From assembly GCF_002355275.1 (NCBI RefSeq), contig NZ_CP023449.1, positions 2,396,001 through 2,460,000 of the forward strand: DNA of 64,000 nt. The letters run 5' to 3'. Made by a program: the position numbers and the translations under genes. Positions 26,678 through 36,273 of the stretch are shown here, piece by piece. Positions within the stretch are counted from its first letter, which is position 1. Each line of letters opens with the position of its first letter. The DNA comes from Rhizorhabdus dicambivorans (GTDB lineage: Bacteria > Pseudomonadota > Alphaproteobacteria > Sphingomonadales > Sphingomonadaceae). The notes below the pieces were generated by a model that saw only the letters and a program-made list of their open reading frames with translations, did no database searches and was not told the DNA's origin.

Positions 26678-26821
26678 TTGCTTGCGGTCGCGTCCCTTCG
26701 GTCGCCGCATGAAGCTAAACTGTCGCCCCGCGAACATATTTCACATTGGCGCGCCGGTGCCCGTCGCTCTATGGGGGCGCCATCAAGGGCCGGTCGACGG
26801 TTTGGAAAAGGAATCGAATTC

Positions 26822-27631
26822 ATGAGCAGCCGGACGGAAGCGGTGAAGATCGCGCCGAACGATGCCTTCAACATCCAGACGGTTCTCTGGGTGAAGCACT
26901 GGAACGAGCATCTGTTCAGCTTCGCGGTCGATCGTCCGGCGTCGCTGCGGTTCCGCTCGGGCGAGTTCGTGATGATCGGCCTGCCGACCGACGCGCGACC
27001 GCTGTTGCGCGCCTATTCGATCGCCAGCCCTTCCTATTCCGACGAGATCGAATTCCTCTCGATCGCTGTACAGGATGGCCCGCTGACCTCGCGGCTGCGC
27101 CACATCATCCCCGGCGACGAGATATATCTCGCCCGCAAGACCACCGGAACCCTGGTCGCCGACGCGCTGACCCCCGGAAAGCGGCTGTTCCTGCTGGCTA
27201 CGGGCACGGGCCTCGCGCCTTTCCTGTCGGTGATGCGCGATCCGGACATCTATGAGCGCTACGAGCAGGTGGTCATCGTCCACAGCGTCCGTCATGTCAG
27301 TGATCTGGCCTTCCGCGACGTGCTGGAGAGCCGCCTTGCCGGTGATCCGCTGGTCGAGGACGAGGCCGCCGCCAAGTTCCGCTACATCCCGATCGTCACC
27401 CGCGAGCCCTTTCCGCGGCAGAAGCGCATCACCACGCTGATGGAGGATGGCGGCCTGTTCGATGGCGTCGACGGCGAGAAGGCGCTCGATCCCGCTACCG
27501 ACCGGGTGATGATGTGCGGGAGCATGGACATGATCCGCGACTGCTCGGCCATCCTGGAGCGCCTCGGTTTCGAGGAGGGGTCCAACGCAAAGCCCGCCGA
27601 CTTCGTGATCGAAAAGGCCTTCGTCGGCTGA
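26822..27631 (+). CDS. fpr: Ferredoxin/flavodoxin-NADP reductase
   Basis: A 269-residue FAD enzyme that moves electrons between NADPH and ferredoxin or flavodoxin. The FAD-binding RAYSIASPSYSDEIEFLS, then the NADP-binding LLATGTGLAPFLSVMRDPDIYERY and MMCGSMDMIRDCSAIL near the end, match the bacterial Fpr subclass. The C-terminal ADFVIEKAFVG with its aromatic residue close to the end is typical. The start at 26822 follows AAGGAAT at suitable distance. Fpr often supports oxidative-stress defence and Fe-S assembly. It could in principle also reduce the orphan globin at 8.8 kb, which is speculation. Confidence 0.93.
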   Translation: MSSRTEAVKIAPNDAFNIQTVLWVKHWNEHLFSFAVDRPASLRFRSGEFVMIGLPTDARPLLRAYSIASPSYSDEIEFLSIAVQDGPLTSRLRHIIPGDEIYLARKTTGTLVADALTPGKRLFLLATGTGLAPFLSVMRDPDIYERYEQVVIVHSVRHVSDLAFRDVLESRLAGDPLVEDEAAAKFRYIPIVTREPFPRQKRITTLMEDGGLFDGVDGEKALDPATDRVMMCGSMDMIRDCSAILERLGFEEGSNAKPADFVIEKAFVG

Positions 27632-27656
27632 ATTTGCCTCTATCAAGGTCGGAGGT

Positions 27657-29603
27657 TCAGGCCCTGGGCCGGAGCAGCAGGTCGAGCCATCCCGGCCCGA
27701 TTCCGGTCCGTTCGAGGCGCGGATAGCGGTTGCCGCCATAATAGGGGATCGACACGGTCCGATACTGGTCGCCCCGCCGGACGATCAGGTCGATCGGCCT
27801 GCGGGTCCTTGCCGCTTCGGCGATCCGTTCGGCGAGCCGGTCGCTGGCATAGCCTTCGCCGCCAACCGCTACCACGAACTCGTTGTTGGTCAGGCCGGCG
27901 GCAAAGGCCGGGCTGTCCCATATGACCTGATCGATGCTGCGGTCGCCATTGTCGATCGACAGTCCCAGTGAATAGCTGAAATCGGCGATCTTGCGGCGTC
28001 GTTCCTCGATCCTCCAGAAATTGGTGGGCTTGTCCGAATAGACCAGCCGGTAGCCGCCCTTGGTGATCCAGTCGCTGGGGGCGTTGGGGCGGGCTTCCTC
28101 GACGCGGGTGCGCAGATAGTCGGCCCAGTCATGGGGGGCGATCGCGTTCAGCGTGGCGACGACATCGTCAAGCGTATAGGTCAGAGTTCCCCAGTCGCCG
28201 TCGCGCATGCCGAAGAAGGCGCGCGCGAAATCGTCGAGCGAGCGCCGCCCGCCGGTGAGTTCGCGCAGTTGCATGTCGACGTCGAGCCAGACCAGCATGC
28301 CTTCGTTATAATAATCCTCGGAACGCTGGAGGCTGGTCCAGGGCTGCGGGCGTCGCGCGGCGATGATCGGGTCGGTGGTGGTGTCGATCAGCGGGCGCCA
28401 CTGCCGACCCGGCCGGGTATCGAGCTGCGCCGCCGCCATGGCCAGGAAGGCGAGGGTGTCGTCGGCGGAGACGAGACCTGACCGCGCCTGCAGCACATAG
28501 CCCCAATATTGCGTCTGCCCCTCATAGACCCAGAGCAGCGAATTGCGCATCGGCACGCTGTAATCGGGGGTGTAGAGATCGGCGCCGCGCCGATATTTTC
28601 CGTTCCAGCTGTGGACATATTCGTGCGGCAGCAGGTTGTGCCGCTGGGTCTGTTCCTCCCAGCGGGTGAAATAGCCGGTGGCGACGCCATTCTCGCTCGA
28701 TCGCTGATGCTCCAGCCCGATGCCGCCGAGCCGGTCGCTGATGAACAGCAGGAAATCATAATGGTCGTAATGTTCGGCCCCGAACAGCTTGAGCGCCTGT
28801 TCGACCATCCGGCGATGGGCTAGGAGCTGGGGTTCGGTCGCGGCCAGTTCGTCGGGGCTGTCGGCGGCGATATTGAGCCGCACCTTGGGGCTGAGCTGGT
28901 GCTGGCGGAAATGGCGGCCTGCCAGCATCGGGCTGTCGACCAGTGTCTCGAAGCTGACGGGACGGAAACGGATTCGTCCGGAAGGCGCCGCGGCTGCCGG
29001 TTCCAGCGCGGTGCCGTATCCCCAGCCGGTCGGCAGCACCGCGGTGGGCGCAACCATGATGCGCCGGGTGAACCAGCCCGCCGGATAGAAGGCGACGAGG
29101 TTCCATTGCAGGTTGAGCATCTCGCTCGTCATCACCACGCGTCCCTGCGCGGCATTGGTGGGTGATACATAGTCGAAGCTGAGCGTGATGCTGCCCGCAC
29201 CCGCCGGAACGTCGACCGCGATCGCATAGACGTCGACCGGGTCGCGCTTCCATGCGAGCGATTTGCCATTGGCTGTGATCGCGATGTTGGCGACGTCGTC
29301 TATCGGGCCGCGCGGGGCATGGTTGCCAGGCAGCCACTGCGGATAGAGCAGGTATAGGCGGCCGGGGTTTGCCACCGGGATCGTCTCGGTCACCTTGAAG
29401 ATGCCGCGCGCGACGTCGGTCGCGTCTACGGCCAGTTCGATCGTACCGGGAAAGGGAATGTCGCGGGCGACGGGCACCTGCCGTTCGATCGGCAGAGGAT
29501 CGGGCATGCTGAAATCGATGGCCGGCGCGGGAATGGAAAGCGAGGCCGCGATTGCCGCGGACAGGTACAGGGGGACGGAACGCATAGGGGCCACGGCATC
29601 CAT
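27657..29603 (-). CDS. M61-family aminopeptidase with C-terminal PDZ domain, exported
   Basis: A 648-residue secreted zinc peptidase of the glycyl-aminopeptidase family. The N-terminal hydrophobic segment (SVPLYLSAAIAASLSIPAPA) is a signal peptide. A beta-rich domain to about residue 240 is followed by the catalytic domain with HEYVHSW (HExxH) and, further on, the glutamate ligand in LLWVYEGQTQYWG. A PDZ domain near the C-terminus (SPAFAAGLTNNEFVVAVGGEGYASD) may bind substrate tails. It is likely periplasmic and used for peptide degradation. The ATG at 29603 or 29585 could be the start, and neither has a clear ribosome-binding site. It is convergent with fpr. Confidence 0.92.
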   Translation of the reverse strand: MDAVAPMRSVPLYLSAAIAASLSIPAPAIDFSMPDPLPIERQVPVARDIPFPGTIELAVDATDVARGIFKVTETIPVANPGRLYLLYPQWLPGNHAPRGPIDDVANIAITANGKSLAWKRDPVDVYAIAVDVPAGAGSITLSFDYVSPTNAAQGRVVMTSEMLNLQWNLVAFYPAGWFTRRIMVAPTAVLPTGWGYGTALEPAAAAPSGRIRFRPVSFETLVDSPMLAGRHFRQHQLSPKVRLNIAADSPDELAATEPQLLAHRRMVEQALKLFGAEHYDHYDFLLFISDRLGGIGLEHQRSSENGVATGYFTRWEEQTQRHNLLPHEYVHSWNGKYRRGADLYTPDYSVPMRNSLLWVYEGQTQYWGYVLQARSGLVSADDTLAFLAMAAAQLDTRPGRQWRPLIDTTTDPIIAARRPQPWTSLQRSEDYYNEGMLVWLDVDMQLRELTGGRRSLDDFARAFFGMRDGDWGTLTYTLDDVVATLNAIAPHDWADYLRTRVEEARPNAPSDWITKGGYRLVYSDKPTNFWRIEERRRKIADFSYSLGLSIDNGDRSIDQVIWDSPAFAAGLTNNEFVVAVGGEGYASDRLAERIAEAARTRRPIDLIVRRGDQYRTVSIPYYGGNRYPRLERTGIGPGWLDLLLRPRA

Positions 29604-29668
29604 TCTGATTATGGCGGGAACATGCCGTTTTCCGGGGGCGCCGTCACCCCCCTGCGATTAGGGATGGA

Positions 29669-29818
29669 TCAACCACAGGTCGACCGGTGGCGGTCGATGC
29701 GGATGTCGTCGGTGGCGGGCCAGGCCTGATGCTCAGCCCACCATTTCACCGCATCGACCAGGCCGTCGCGTAGCCGGCGGACATGCCGTCTTCCATCCTT
29801 GGAATTTATCTTGAACAT
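29669..29818 (-). CDS. 49-residue basic protein divergent from LysR regulator
   Basis: A small ORF: MFKINSKDGRRHVRRLRDGL, then an amphipathic VDAVKWWAEHQAW, and a tail with DIRIDRHRSTCG. It has a strong ribosome-binding site (GAGGAGACGACC directly before the ATG at 29818), which argues that it is real. The N-terminal half is strongly basic. I do not recognise a family. It could be a small DNA- or membrane-associated protein. It is transcribed away from the LysR-type gene at 29915 across a 96-bp gap that holds a LysR-like dyad, so the LysR protein probably controls it. Confidence 0.62.
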   Translation of the reverse strand: MFKINSKDGRRHVRRLRDGLVDAVKWWAEHQAWPATDDIRIDRHRSTCG

Positions 29819-29893
29819 GGTCGTCTCCTCGTTTCGACGACCTTTCAAATATGGATATTCCCTGCTTATCGCCAATCGTTTATGAGGCGTCAC

Positions 29894-29912
29894 AGATAAG
29901 GTAGATTTATCT
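29894..29912. promoter_or_regulatory. Candidate LysR-type operator (T-N11-A)
   Basis: AGATAA-N7-TTATCT is a perfect 6-bp dyad. It contains the T-N11-A geometry of LysR boxes and lies directly before the LysR ATG at 29915, where it also covers the likely ribosome-binding region. Nearby TTATCGCCAATC repeats part of it. It fits autoregulation and control of the divergent 49-residue gene. Confidence 0.5.
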
Positions 29913-29914
29913 AT

Positions 29915-30802
29915 ATGGGGCGACAGATTCCTCCGCTCAGCGCGGTTCGGGTATTCGAGGCGGCCGCGCGTCATCTCAACTTCACCCGCGCCGCCGAGGA
30001 ACTGGCCATGACCCAGGCGGCGGTCAGCTATCAGGTGCGGATGATCGAGGATCGGCTGGGCACGCCTTTGTTCGTGCGCACCGGGCGGCGGGTATCATTG
30101 AGCCCGGCAGGCCAGCGGCTGGCGCCACAGGTCTCGGCGGCGTTCGACCTGCTTGATGAGGCGTTCGCCAAGGCGCGCCAGACCGAGGGCGGGGTGTTGA
30201 CGATAAGTGCCGCTCCGGGGGTGGCGGCGGGCTGGCTGGGACCGCGTCTCGCCCGTTTCCAGCTGGCAAAGCCCGATATCGCGGTGCGGCTGCTCGCCAG
30301 CCACGAGCTTGTCGACTTCGCGCGCGACGAGGTCGATGTCGGTATCCGGATCGGCCATGGCGACTGGCCGGGATTGCGCGCCGTGGAGCTGTTTCCGGCC
30401 GAGTTCACGCCGATGTGCAGCCCCGCCTATCTGGAGCGCATGGGGCCTTTCACCGATCCCGCCCAACTGCTCGATACCTTGCGGATGAATTCCGATGACA
30501 TCTGGTGGCGTGCCTGGTTCAGCCAGGTTGGCACGGCCATCCCCGACGATTTCACCCGGCGTTCGATCCACGTCGATTCCCAGGTGATCGAGGGCATGGC
30601 GGCGATGGCGGGGGAGGGGCTGGCGATGCTCACCCCGCGCTTCTGGCCGTTCGAACTGGCGACCGGCCGGCTCGTCCAGCTATTCCCTCATGTCGGGCGT
30701 GGCGGCAGCTTCTGGCTGGTCTATCCCGAGCATCGCCACAACGCCGCGAAGGTAAAGGCGTTTCGCGAGTGGCTGATGGGCGAGGTGGCGGCGACGGCGT
30801 GA
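29915..30802 (+). CDS. LysR-family transcriptional regulator (GcvA-like)
   Basis: A 295-residue LysR-type regulator. PPLSAVRVFEAAARHLNFTRAAEELAMTQAAVS is the GcvA/AmpR-type helix-turn-helix, and the substrate-binding domain begins with LTISAAPGVAAGWLGPRLARF. VDVGIRIGHGDWPGL and WLVYPEHRHNAAKVKAFREWL match the same subgroup, which includes activators of glycine cleavage and of beta-lactamase genes. Neither glycine-cleavage nor beta-lactamase genes are nearby. The likely target is the divergent 49-residue gene, with a dyad between them. The ATG at 29915 is preceded by AAGGTAG inside that dyad. Confidence 0.9.
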   Translation: MGRQIPPLSAVRVFEAAARHLNFTRAAEELAMTQAAVSYQVRMIEDRLGTPLFVRTGRRVSLSPAGQRLAPQVSAAFDLLDEAFAKARQTEGGVLTISAAPGVAAGWLGPRLARFQLAKPDIAVRLLASHELVDFARDEVDVGIRIGHGDWPGLRAVELFPAEFTPMCSPAYLERMGPFTDPAQLLDTLRMNSDDIWWRAWFSQVGTAIPDDFTRRSIHVDSQVIEGMAAMAGEGLAMLTPRFWPFELATGRLVQLFPHVGRGGSFWLVYPEHRHNAAKVKAFREWLMGEVAATA

Positions 30803-30849
30803 TGGGAAGCCTCTTCCCCGTTCCCCCTTTTACCCGCTAGACGTTTCCC

Positions 30850-33102
30850 ATGACCGATCTCGCCGAGCTGCCCGACGACAGCGTTCGCAACACCCCCTTC
30901 GATAGCGCGCTCTCCGATCGCTATCTCGTCTATGCGCTGTCGACGATCACTGCGCGTTCGCTGCCCGATGTGCGCGATGGGCTGAAACCGGTGCATCGCC
31001 GGCTGCTCTGGGCGATGCGGCTGCTGCGGCTCGATCCCGCCTCAGGTTACAAGAAATGCGCCCGCGTCGTCGGCGACGTAATCGGCAAATACCATCCGCA
31101 TGGCGACCAGTCGGTCTATGATGCGATGGTCCGCCTCGCCCAGACCTTCTCGCTGCGTTACCCGCTGGTCGACGGCCAGGGCAATTTCGGCAATGTCGAT
31201 GGCGATAACGCGGCGGCGATGCGCTATACGGAAGCACGGCTGACCGCCGCCGCCAACGAACTGATGGCCGGACTCGATGAGGGCACGGTCGATTTCCGTC
31301 CCACCTATAATGGCGAGGAGGAAGAGCCGGAGATATTCCCCGGCCTGTTCCCGAACCTGCTTGCCAATGGCGCCAGCGGCATTGCCGTCGGCATGGCCAC
31401 CTCGATCCCGCCGCACAATGTCGCCGAGCTGGTCGATGCCGCCGTCCACCTGATCGACCAGCCCGAGGCGACCAGCGCCGAGTTGATGCACTATGTTCAG
31501 GGTCCGGACTTTCCGACCGGCGGCGTGCTGGTAGACAGCGCCCAGTCGATCGCGGACGCCTATGCGAGCGGCCGCGGCGCCTTCCGCGTCCGCGCGCTCA
31601 TCGAAAAGGTCGAGGAAAAGGGCGGCGGCTGGCACCTCGTCGTCAGCCAGATTCCCTATCAGGTCCAGAAGTCGAAGCTGATCGAGGAGATTGCCGAGCT
31701 CATCAACGAGAAGAAGCTGCCGATCCTCGCCGACGTCCGCGACGAGAGCGACGAGGATATCCGCATCGTCCTCGAACCGCGCAGCCGCACCGTCGACGCC
31801 GACATGCTGATGGAAAGCCTGTTCCGGCTGACCGACCTAGAGGTGCGCGTCTCGCTCAACCTCAACGTGCTCGACGACACCCGCACGCCGATGGTGATGA
31901 GCCTCGCCCAGGCGCTGTCGGCCTGGCTCAAGCATCAGTTCGAGGTGCTGATCCGCCGATCGCAGCATCGCCTCGCCAAGATCGCCGACCGGATCGAACT
32001 GCTCGACGGCTATCTGATCGTATATCTCAACCTCGACCGGATCATCCAGATCATCCGCGAGGAGGACGAGCCCAAGGCGGTGATGATGGCCGAGTTCGGC
32101 CTCACCGACCGTCAGGCCGAGGCGATCCTCAACATGCGGCTGCGCAGCTTGCGCAAGCTGGAGGAGATGGAACTCCGCAAGGAACGCGACACGCTCGACG
32201 CCGAGGGCAAGGGGCTGGAAGAACTGATCGCCAGCCCGGCCCGCCAGCGCACCCGGATGAAGCGCGACCTCGCGGCGCTGCGCAACCGCTATGGCCCGGA
32301 GACGGCGCTGGGCGCGCGCCGCACCAGCCTGTCGGAAGCCGCGCCCGCGCGCGAGATTCCGCTGGAGGCGATGGTCGAGCGCGAGCCGGTGACGGTGATC
32401 CTCTCGCAGCGCGGCTGGATCCGCGCGATGAAGGGCCATCTCGACGATGCGGCGACTGCGGTGGTCAAGTTCAAGGAGGGCGACGGCCCGGCCTATGCCA
32501 TCAAGGCGCAGACCACCGACCGCATCCTGCTCGCGACCGACCAGGGCCGCTTCTATACGCTGCCGGCCGACAAGCTGCCTGGCGGGCGCGGTTTCGGCGA
32601 GCCCGTGCGCCTGTTCGCCGATATCGACGCTGATGCCCGGGTGGCGGCGCTGCTCGTCGCGAAGGCGGGGGCGGAACTGCTGCTGGCTTCTGCCGATGGC
32701 AAGGGCTTCGTCGTCGATATGGGCGAGGTCACCGCCGAGACCCGCAAGGGTAAGCAGGTGATGAACCTGCGCGAGAAGGGGCGGCTCAGCGTCGTCCATC
32801 GGGTTGCGCCGGGTGACGATTATGTCGCGGCGATCGGCGACAACCGCAAGATGGTGGTCTTCCCCCTCAATGAGTTGCCGCGCATGGCGCGCGGTCAGGG
32901 CGTGACCATCCAGCGCTACAAGGATGGTGGGCTCTCCGATGCGATCAGCTTCAAGCTGGAAGAGGGGCTCAGCTGGATGATGGGCGGCGAGACCGGCCGC
33001 ACCCGTACTGAAAGCGACCTGACCCCGTGGCGAGCGGCGCGCGGCGCGGCGGGCCGCATGCCGCCGGTGGGTTTCCCGCGCGACAACCGCTTCAAGCCTT
33101 GA
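30850..33102 (+). CDS. parC: DNA topoisomerase IV subunit A
   Basis: A 750-residue subunit that cuts and rejoins DNA to decatenate chromosomes. The breakage-reunion domain has [20 protein letters not shown], and the active-site tyrosine is Tyr126 in [11 protein letters not shown]. The quinolone-region sequence is [16 protein letters not shown] coiled coil around residues 340-480 ([22 protein letters not shown]) leads to a C-terminal beta-propeller with basic blades. The length suits ParC, not GyrA (about 870-900). Its partner parE is not in the window. The ATG at 30850 follows GACGTTTCCC, with no strong ribosome-binding site. Confidence 0.95.
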   Translation: MTDLAELPDDSVRNTPFDSALSDRYLVYALSTITARSLPDVRDGLKPVHRRLLWAMRLLRLDPASGYKKCARVVGDVIGKYHPHGDQSVYDAMVRLAQTFSLRYPLVDGQGNFGNVDGDNAAAMRYTEARLTAAANELMAGLDEGTVDFRPTYNGEEEEPEIFPGLFPNLLANGASGIAVGMATSIPPHNVAELVDAAVHLIDQPEATSAELMHYVQGPDFPTGGVLVDSAQSIADAYASGRGAFRVRALIEKVEEKGGGWHLVVSQIPYQVQKSKLIEEIAELINEKKLPILADVRDESDEDIRIVLEPRSRTVDADMLMESLFRLTDLEVRVSLNLNVLDDTRTPMVMSLAQALSAWLKHQFEVLIRRSQHRLAKIADRIELLDGYLIVYLNLDRIIQIIREEDEPKAVMMAEFGLTDRQAEAILNMRLRSLRKLEEMELRKERDTLDAEGKGLEELIASPARQRTRMKRDLAALRNRYGPETALGARRTSLSEAAPAREIPLEAMVEREPVTVILSQRGWIRAMKGHLDDAATAVVKFKEGDGPAYAIKAQTTDRILLATDQGRFYTLPADKLPGGRGFGEPVRLFADIDADARVAALLVAKAGAELLLASADGKGFVVDMGEVTAETRKGKQVMNLREKGRLSVVHRVAPGDDYVAAIGDNRKMVVFPLNELPRMARGQGVTIQRYKDGGLSDAISFKLEEGLSWMMGGETGRTRTESDLTPWRAARGAAGRMPPVGFPRDNRFKP

Positions 33103-33107
33103 TGCCG

Positions 33108-33141
33108 CCCCGGCGAAGGCCGGGGGTCGTTGGCGTTTTTT
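33108..33141 (+). terminator. Intrinsic terminator after parC (repeat-derived hairpin)
   Basis: CCCCGGC-GAAG-GCCGGGG six bases after the parC stop, followed within 10 bp by a run of six T (33136-33141). The hairpin sequence is also a fragment of the GAAGGCxGGG repeat family. Confidence 0.6.
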
Positions 33142-33298
33142 GAGATGCGGTCGACGCAGGAGCCGCTTGTGGCCCGGCCCCCCGCCGGAATGGCGAAGCG
33201 GCGCCAATAGACCTTCGGCGAGCTAAGTCCATGCGTAGCCAAAGGATTAAGCCCGAGGAAACAGAGCATTAACCCTGCGCTGCTAATGCCGTTGGACC

Positions 33299-35083
33299 AT
33301 GCGGGCGGCGAAAACCCAATTTGCGACTTCATCCGATCGGATCGGAAACGACGCCGCTGTGCCCGCGCTCCAGCTTCCCGCCGCCCTTCAGGAACTCCTC
33401 GATACCCCGCGCACCGCCGCGCAGCAGGAGTTCATCGATACGCTCCCGATCGCGATCGCCTTGGTCTGCATGGTCGATCGCAAGCCAACGATATTGGCTA
33501 GAAACAGCGCGTTTTTGCAGATCGCATCGCGTCACGGCCTGCCGCGCCAGGCCGATCCCGCGCGTGATCTCTGCGCCGGCATTGCCCTGCCGCTGATGCC
33601 GGTGATCGCGAACTTCCTTGACGGGGACGAGATAGAACGCAGCTTCGACATGCAGGAAGGTGACGGCATCTCGGGCCGACATTTCGCGGTCCGGCTGTCG
33701 CGTCTCGCAAGCGGCGAATCACCCGTGCCCCGCTGCATCGTTTCGCTGATCGACCGCACCCAGCAGGTGGAGGGCGAGCGCTCCCTGCGCACCCAGATGC
33801 TGCGCGACAGCCTCACGGGCCTGCCCAACCGAGCTGCTTTCGCGGAGCAGATCGAGCAGGCGATGGTCAATTTCGAGACCGAGGGCCGCCAGTTCGCGGT
33901 GCTGCTGATCGATCTGACCCGCTTCAGCCGCGTCAATGAAGGCGTCGGATCGCTGGCAGGCGACGAGCTGATCATCACTGTCGCGCGTCGCCTGATCTCG
34001 GCGCTGCGCGCGGGCGACGTGCTCGCCCGCCTGGTTGGCGACGAATTCGCGGTGCTGCTCAGCGTCGCCGATGACCCGTCGGAGGCGATGCGCGCCGCGC
34101 GCCGCATGCAGGCCTGCCTCGCCACGCCGATCCGGCTGGGTGATCTGGAGATCAAGATCGACTGCGCGGTCGGTGCGGCGATGATGACATCGACCGTCGA
34201 TGCCGCCGAGGATCTGATCCGCAACGCCCAGTTCGCGATGAAGCGCGCCAAGCATTCGGGCCATGCCGAGCTGTATCAGGCGTGCGACAGCACCGCCGCC
34301 CGCCAGCGCTTCAGCCTGGAAACCGAACTGCGCCGGGCGATCGAGCGCGATCAGTTGCATCTCGCCTTTCAGCCGCTGGTCGATCTGAAGAGTGGCGCGG
34401 TGCTCGGCTTCGAGGCGCTCGCCCGCTGGGACCACCCGGAAAAGGGCGCGATCTCGCCGGTCGAGTTCATCCCTGTCGCCGAGGAATCGGGCCTGATCGT
34501 GCCGCTTGGCCGCTGGGCGCTGCGTGCCGCTACCCGCACCCTCGCCGAATGGGACCGCAAGGCAGGCTCGCCACTGCCGGTGCATATGGCGGTCAATGTC
34601 TCGGCGGTTCAGTTTCACCGCGACGATGTCGTCTCGGCGGTGGAGGCCGCCCTGGCCGAGAGCGGCCTGGCCGGCAACCGGCTCAAGATCGAGTTGACCG
34701 AAAGCTGCATCGTCAGCGATCCGGACGGCATCGCCCAGGTGCTGCGCGCGATCCACGATCTGGATGTCATGATCGCGATGGATGATTTCGGCACCGGCTA
34801 TTCCAGCCTCGCCTATCTTCAGCAGCTGCCGATCAACGTGCTGAAGATCGACCGCAGCTTCGTGGCGCCGATGCTGCAGGACAAGGATTCGGTCGCGATC
34901 GTGCGCGCCATTCTTGGCCTCGCCTCGGCGCTGGGTATGGCCACCACCGCCGAGGGTGTGGAATCACCCGAGCTGGTCGAGACCCTGATCAGCCTAGGCT
35001 GCGATGTTGCGCAGGGTTATCACTTTGCCCGCCCGCTGCCTTCGGACGAGGCCTATGCCTATTTCCGGTCGCGCAACGCCTGA
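33299..35083 (+). CDS. PAS-like sensor / degenerate GGDEF / EAL cyclic-di-GMP phosphodiesterase
   Basis: A 594-residue signalling protein. Residues about 40-155 look like a PAS-type sensor. A GGDEF domain follows: it starts DSLTGLPNRAAF, but the signature reads VGDEF instead of GGDEF and LTRFSRVNEG is altered, so cyclase activity is doubtful. The inhibitory-site motif RAGD, five residues before the signature, is kept. The EAL domain appears complete: FEALARWDHPE, then VNVSAVQF, ELTESCIV, DDFGTGYSSLAYLQQLPINVLKIDRSFV, and AEGVESPE. The protein most probably degrades c-di-GMP, with the GGDEF part acting as a binding regulator. There are no membrane helices. Its 3' end overlaps the convergent cca gene by 25 bp. 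Confidence 0.9.
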   Translation: MRAAKTQFATSSDRIGNDAAVPALQLPAALQELLDTPRTAAQQEFIDTLPIAIALVCMVDRKPTILARNSAFLQIASRHGLPRQADPARDLCAGIALPLMPVIANFLDGDEIERSFDMQEGDGISGRHFAVRLSRLASGESPVPRCIVSLIDRTQQVEGERSLRTQMLRDSLTGLPNRAAFAEQIEQAMVNFETEGRQFAVLLIDLTRFSRVNEGVGSLAGDELIITVARRLISALRAGDVLARLVGDEFAVLLSVADDPSEAMRAARRMQACLATPIRLGDLEIKIDCAVGAAMMTSTVDAAEDLIRNAQFAMKRAKHSGHAELYQACDSTAARQRFSLETELRRAIERDQLHLAFQPLVDLKSGAVLGFEALARWDHPEKGAISPVEFIPVAEESGLIVPLGRWALRAATRTLAEWDRKAGSPLPVHMAVNVSAVQFHRDDVVSAVEAALAESGLAGNRLKIELTESCIVSDPDGIAQVLRAIHDLDVMIAMDDFGTGYSSLAYLQQLPINVLKIDRSFVAPMLQDKDSVAIVRAILGLASALGMATTAEGVESPELVETLISLGCDVAQGYHFARPLPSDEAYAYFRSRNA

Positions 35084-36273
35084 AGCAGTTCGCCGCCGAC
35101 GATCTCCTCGGTTCTCTCAGGGCCGGGGAAATCCTCCGAAACCCATCGCCTTTCGATCGCCTGCAGCGTAGCCGCCACCATCGGCCCGGCGGGCAAGCCG
35201 CGCGCGATCAGGTCGCCGCCGCCGAGCGGCAGCTTGGGGCGCTGCCAGTCGCGCAGATGGTTCAGCTCCAGCGCGTCGACGGGTCGCGGCCCGCGCAACA
35301 ACAGATCGGCCGCAACATCCGGGCCGAAGCGATAGGCGAGGGCGCGTGCGGGCCCGTCGTCCGCCAAGGCGGCGGCCTGGAGCCTTTTGGTCGCCGCTTT
35401 CGACAATTTGAGCCGCTGCGCGATCGCCACCTGTCCGGCCGGGTCGGCGGGCAGCAATGCGCCGAGTCTGCGCAGGGGATCGGCCGGCACTCCGGCCGCG
35501 CGCTCGCGTTCGATCAGGCGCTCGAGCCGCGCGACGCCGTCGCCATCGATTTCGGGAATGATCGGCCGGAACAGGCCGTGCTCGGTCATCAGCCGTATCG
35601 TCGGCCCCGGGTCGCGGCCGCCGAGCAGCTTCAGCAGTTCATCGGCGATCCGCTCGCGCGACAGCGCCATCAGGTCGTTGGCGCGGGCGACGCAGGCGGC
35701 CAGGGCGGCGGGGTCGGGGTCGCCCCGCCCGAAGCGCTCATGGAAACGGAACAGCCGCAATATGCGCAGATGGTCCTCGGCGATGCGCTGGAATGGGTCG
35801 CCGATGAAGCGGACGAGGCCGGCCTTCAGATCGGCCAGCCCGCCGAAATAGTCATGCACCTCTCCGCTGAACGGATCGGCTGACATCGCGTTGATGGTGA
35901 AGTCGCGCCGGGCGGCATCCTCTGCCCATATGTCGGTGAAGGCGACGACGGCGCGGCGGCCGTCGGTGGCAACATCGCGGCGCAGGGTCGTCACCTCCAC
36001 CGGCCCCGATGGCAGCAGCGCCGTCACCGTGCCGTGGGCGATTCCGGTGGGGATAGCCTTGAAACCCGCCGCGACGATGCGGCGGCTGCTCTCCTCGGGC
36101 AGCAGCCGGGTCGCGCAGTCGATATCCTTGACCGGCAGGCCGAGCAGCGTATCGCGGACCGCGCCGCCGACGAAGCGCGTGTCGGCGGCGCCGCCCAGCG
36201 CCTCGATCAATCGATCGAGGCCGGATGCCCGGCGCCAGGGCGCGTCCGGCAGCCGGGTTATGGGGGGCGTCAT
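35059..36273 (-). CDS. cca: CCA-adding tRNA nucleotidyltransferase family
   Basis: A 404-residue class II nucleotidyltransferase. GGAVRDTLLGLPVKDIDCATRL holds the Gly-Gly and metal-binding DxD motifs, followed by RRDFTINAMSADPFSG and FHERFGRGDPDPAALAACV-type RNA-binding helices. It repairs or builds the tRNA 3' CCA end. A PcnB-like poly(A) role cannot be excluded by eye, though the size and the absence of long basic tails favour Cca. The only tRNA in this window encodes its own CCA. The ATG at 36273 overlaps the upstream nudix gene by 4 bp. Operon order is DUF1285-nudix-cca. Confidence 0.9.
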   Translation of the reverse strand: MTPPITRLPDAPWRRASGLDRLIEALGGAADTRFVGGAVRDTLLGLPVKDIDCATRLLPEESSRRIVAAGFKAIPTGIAHGTVTALLPSGPVEVTTLRRDVATDGRRAVVAFTDIWAEDAARRDFTINAMSADPFSGEVHDYFGGLADLKAGLVRFIGDPFQRIAEDHLRILRLFRFHERFGRGDPDPAALAACVARANDLMALSRERIADELLKLLGGRDPGPTIRLMTEHGLFRPIIPEIDGDGVARLERLIERERAAGVPADPLRRLGALLPADPAGQVAIAQRLKLSKAATKRLQAAALADDGPARALAYRFGPDVAADLLLRGPRPVDALELNHLRDWQRPKLPLGGGDLIARGLPAGPMVAATLQAIERRWVSEDFPGPERTEEIVGGELLQALRDRK

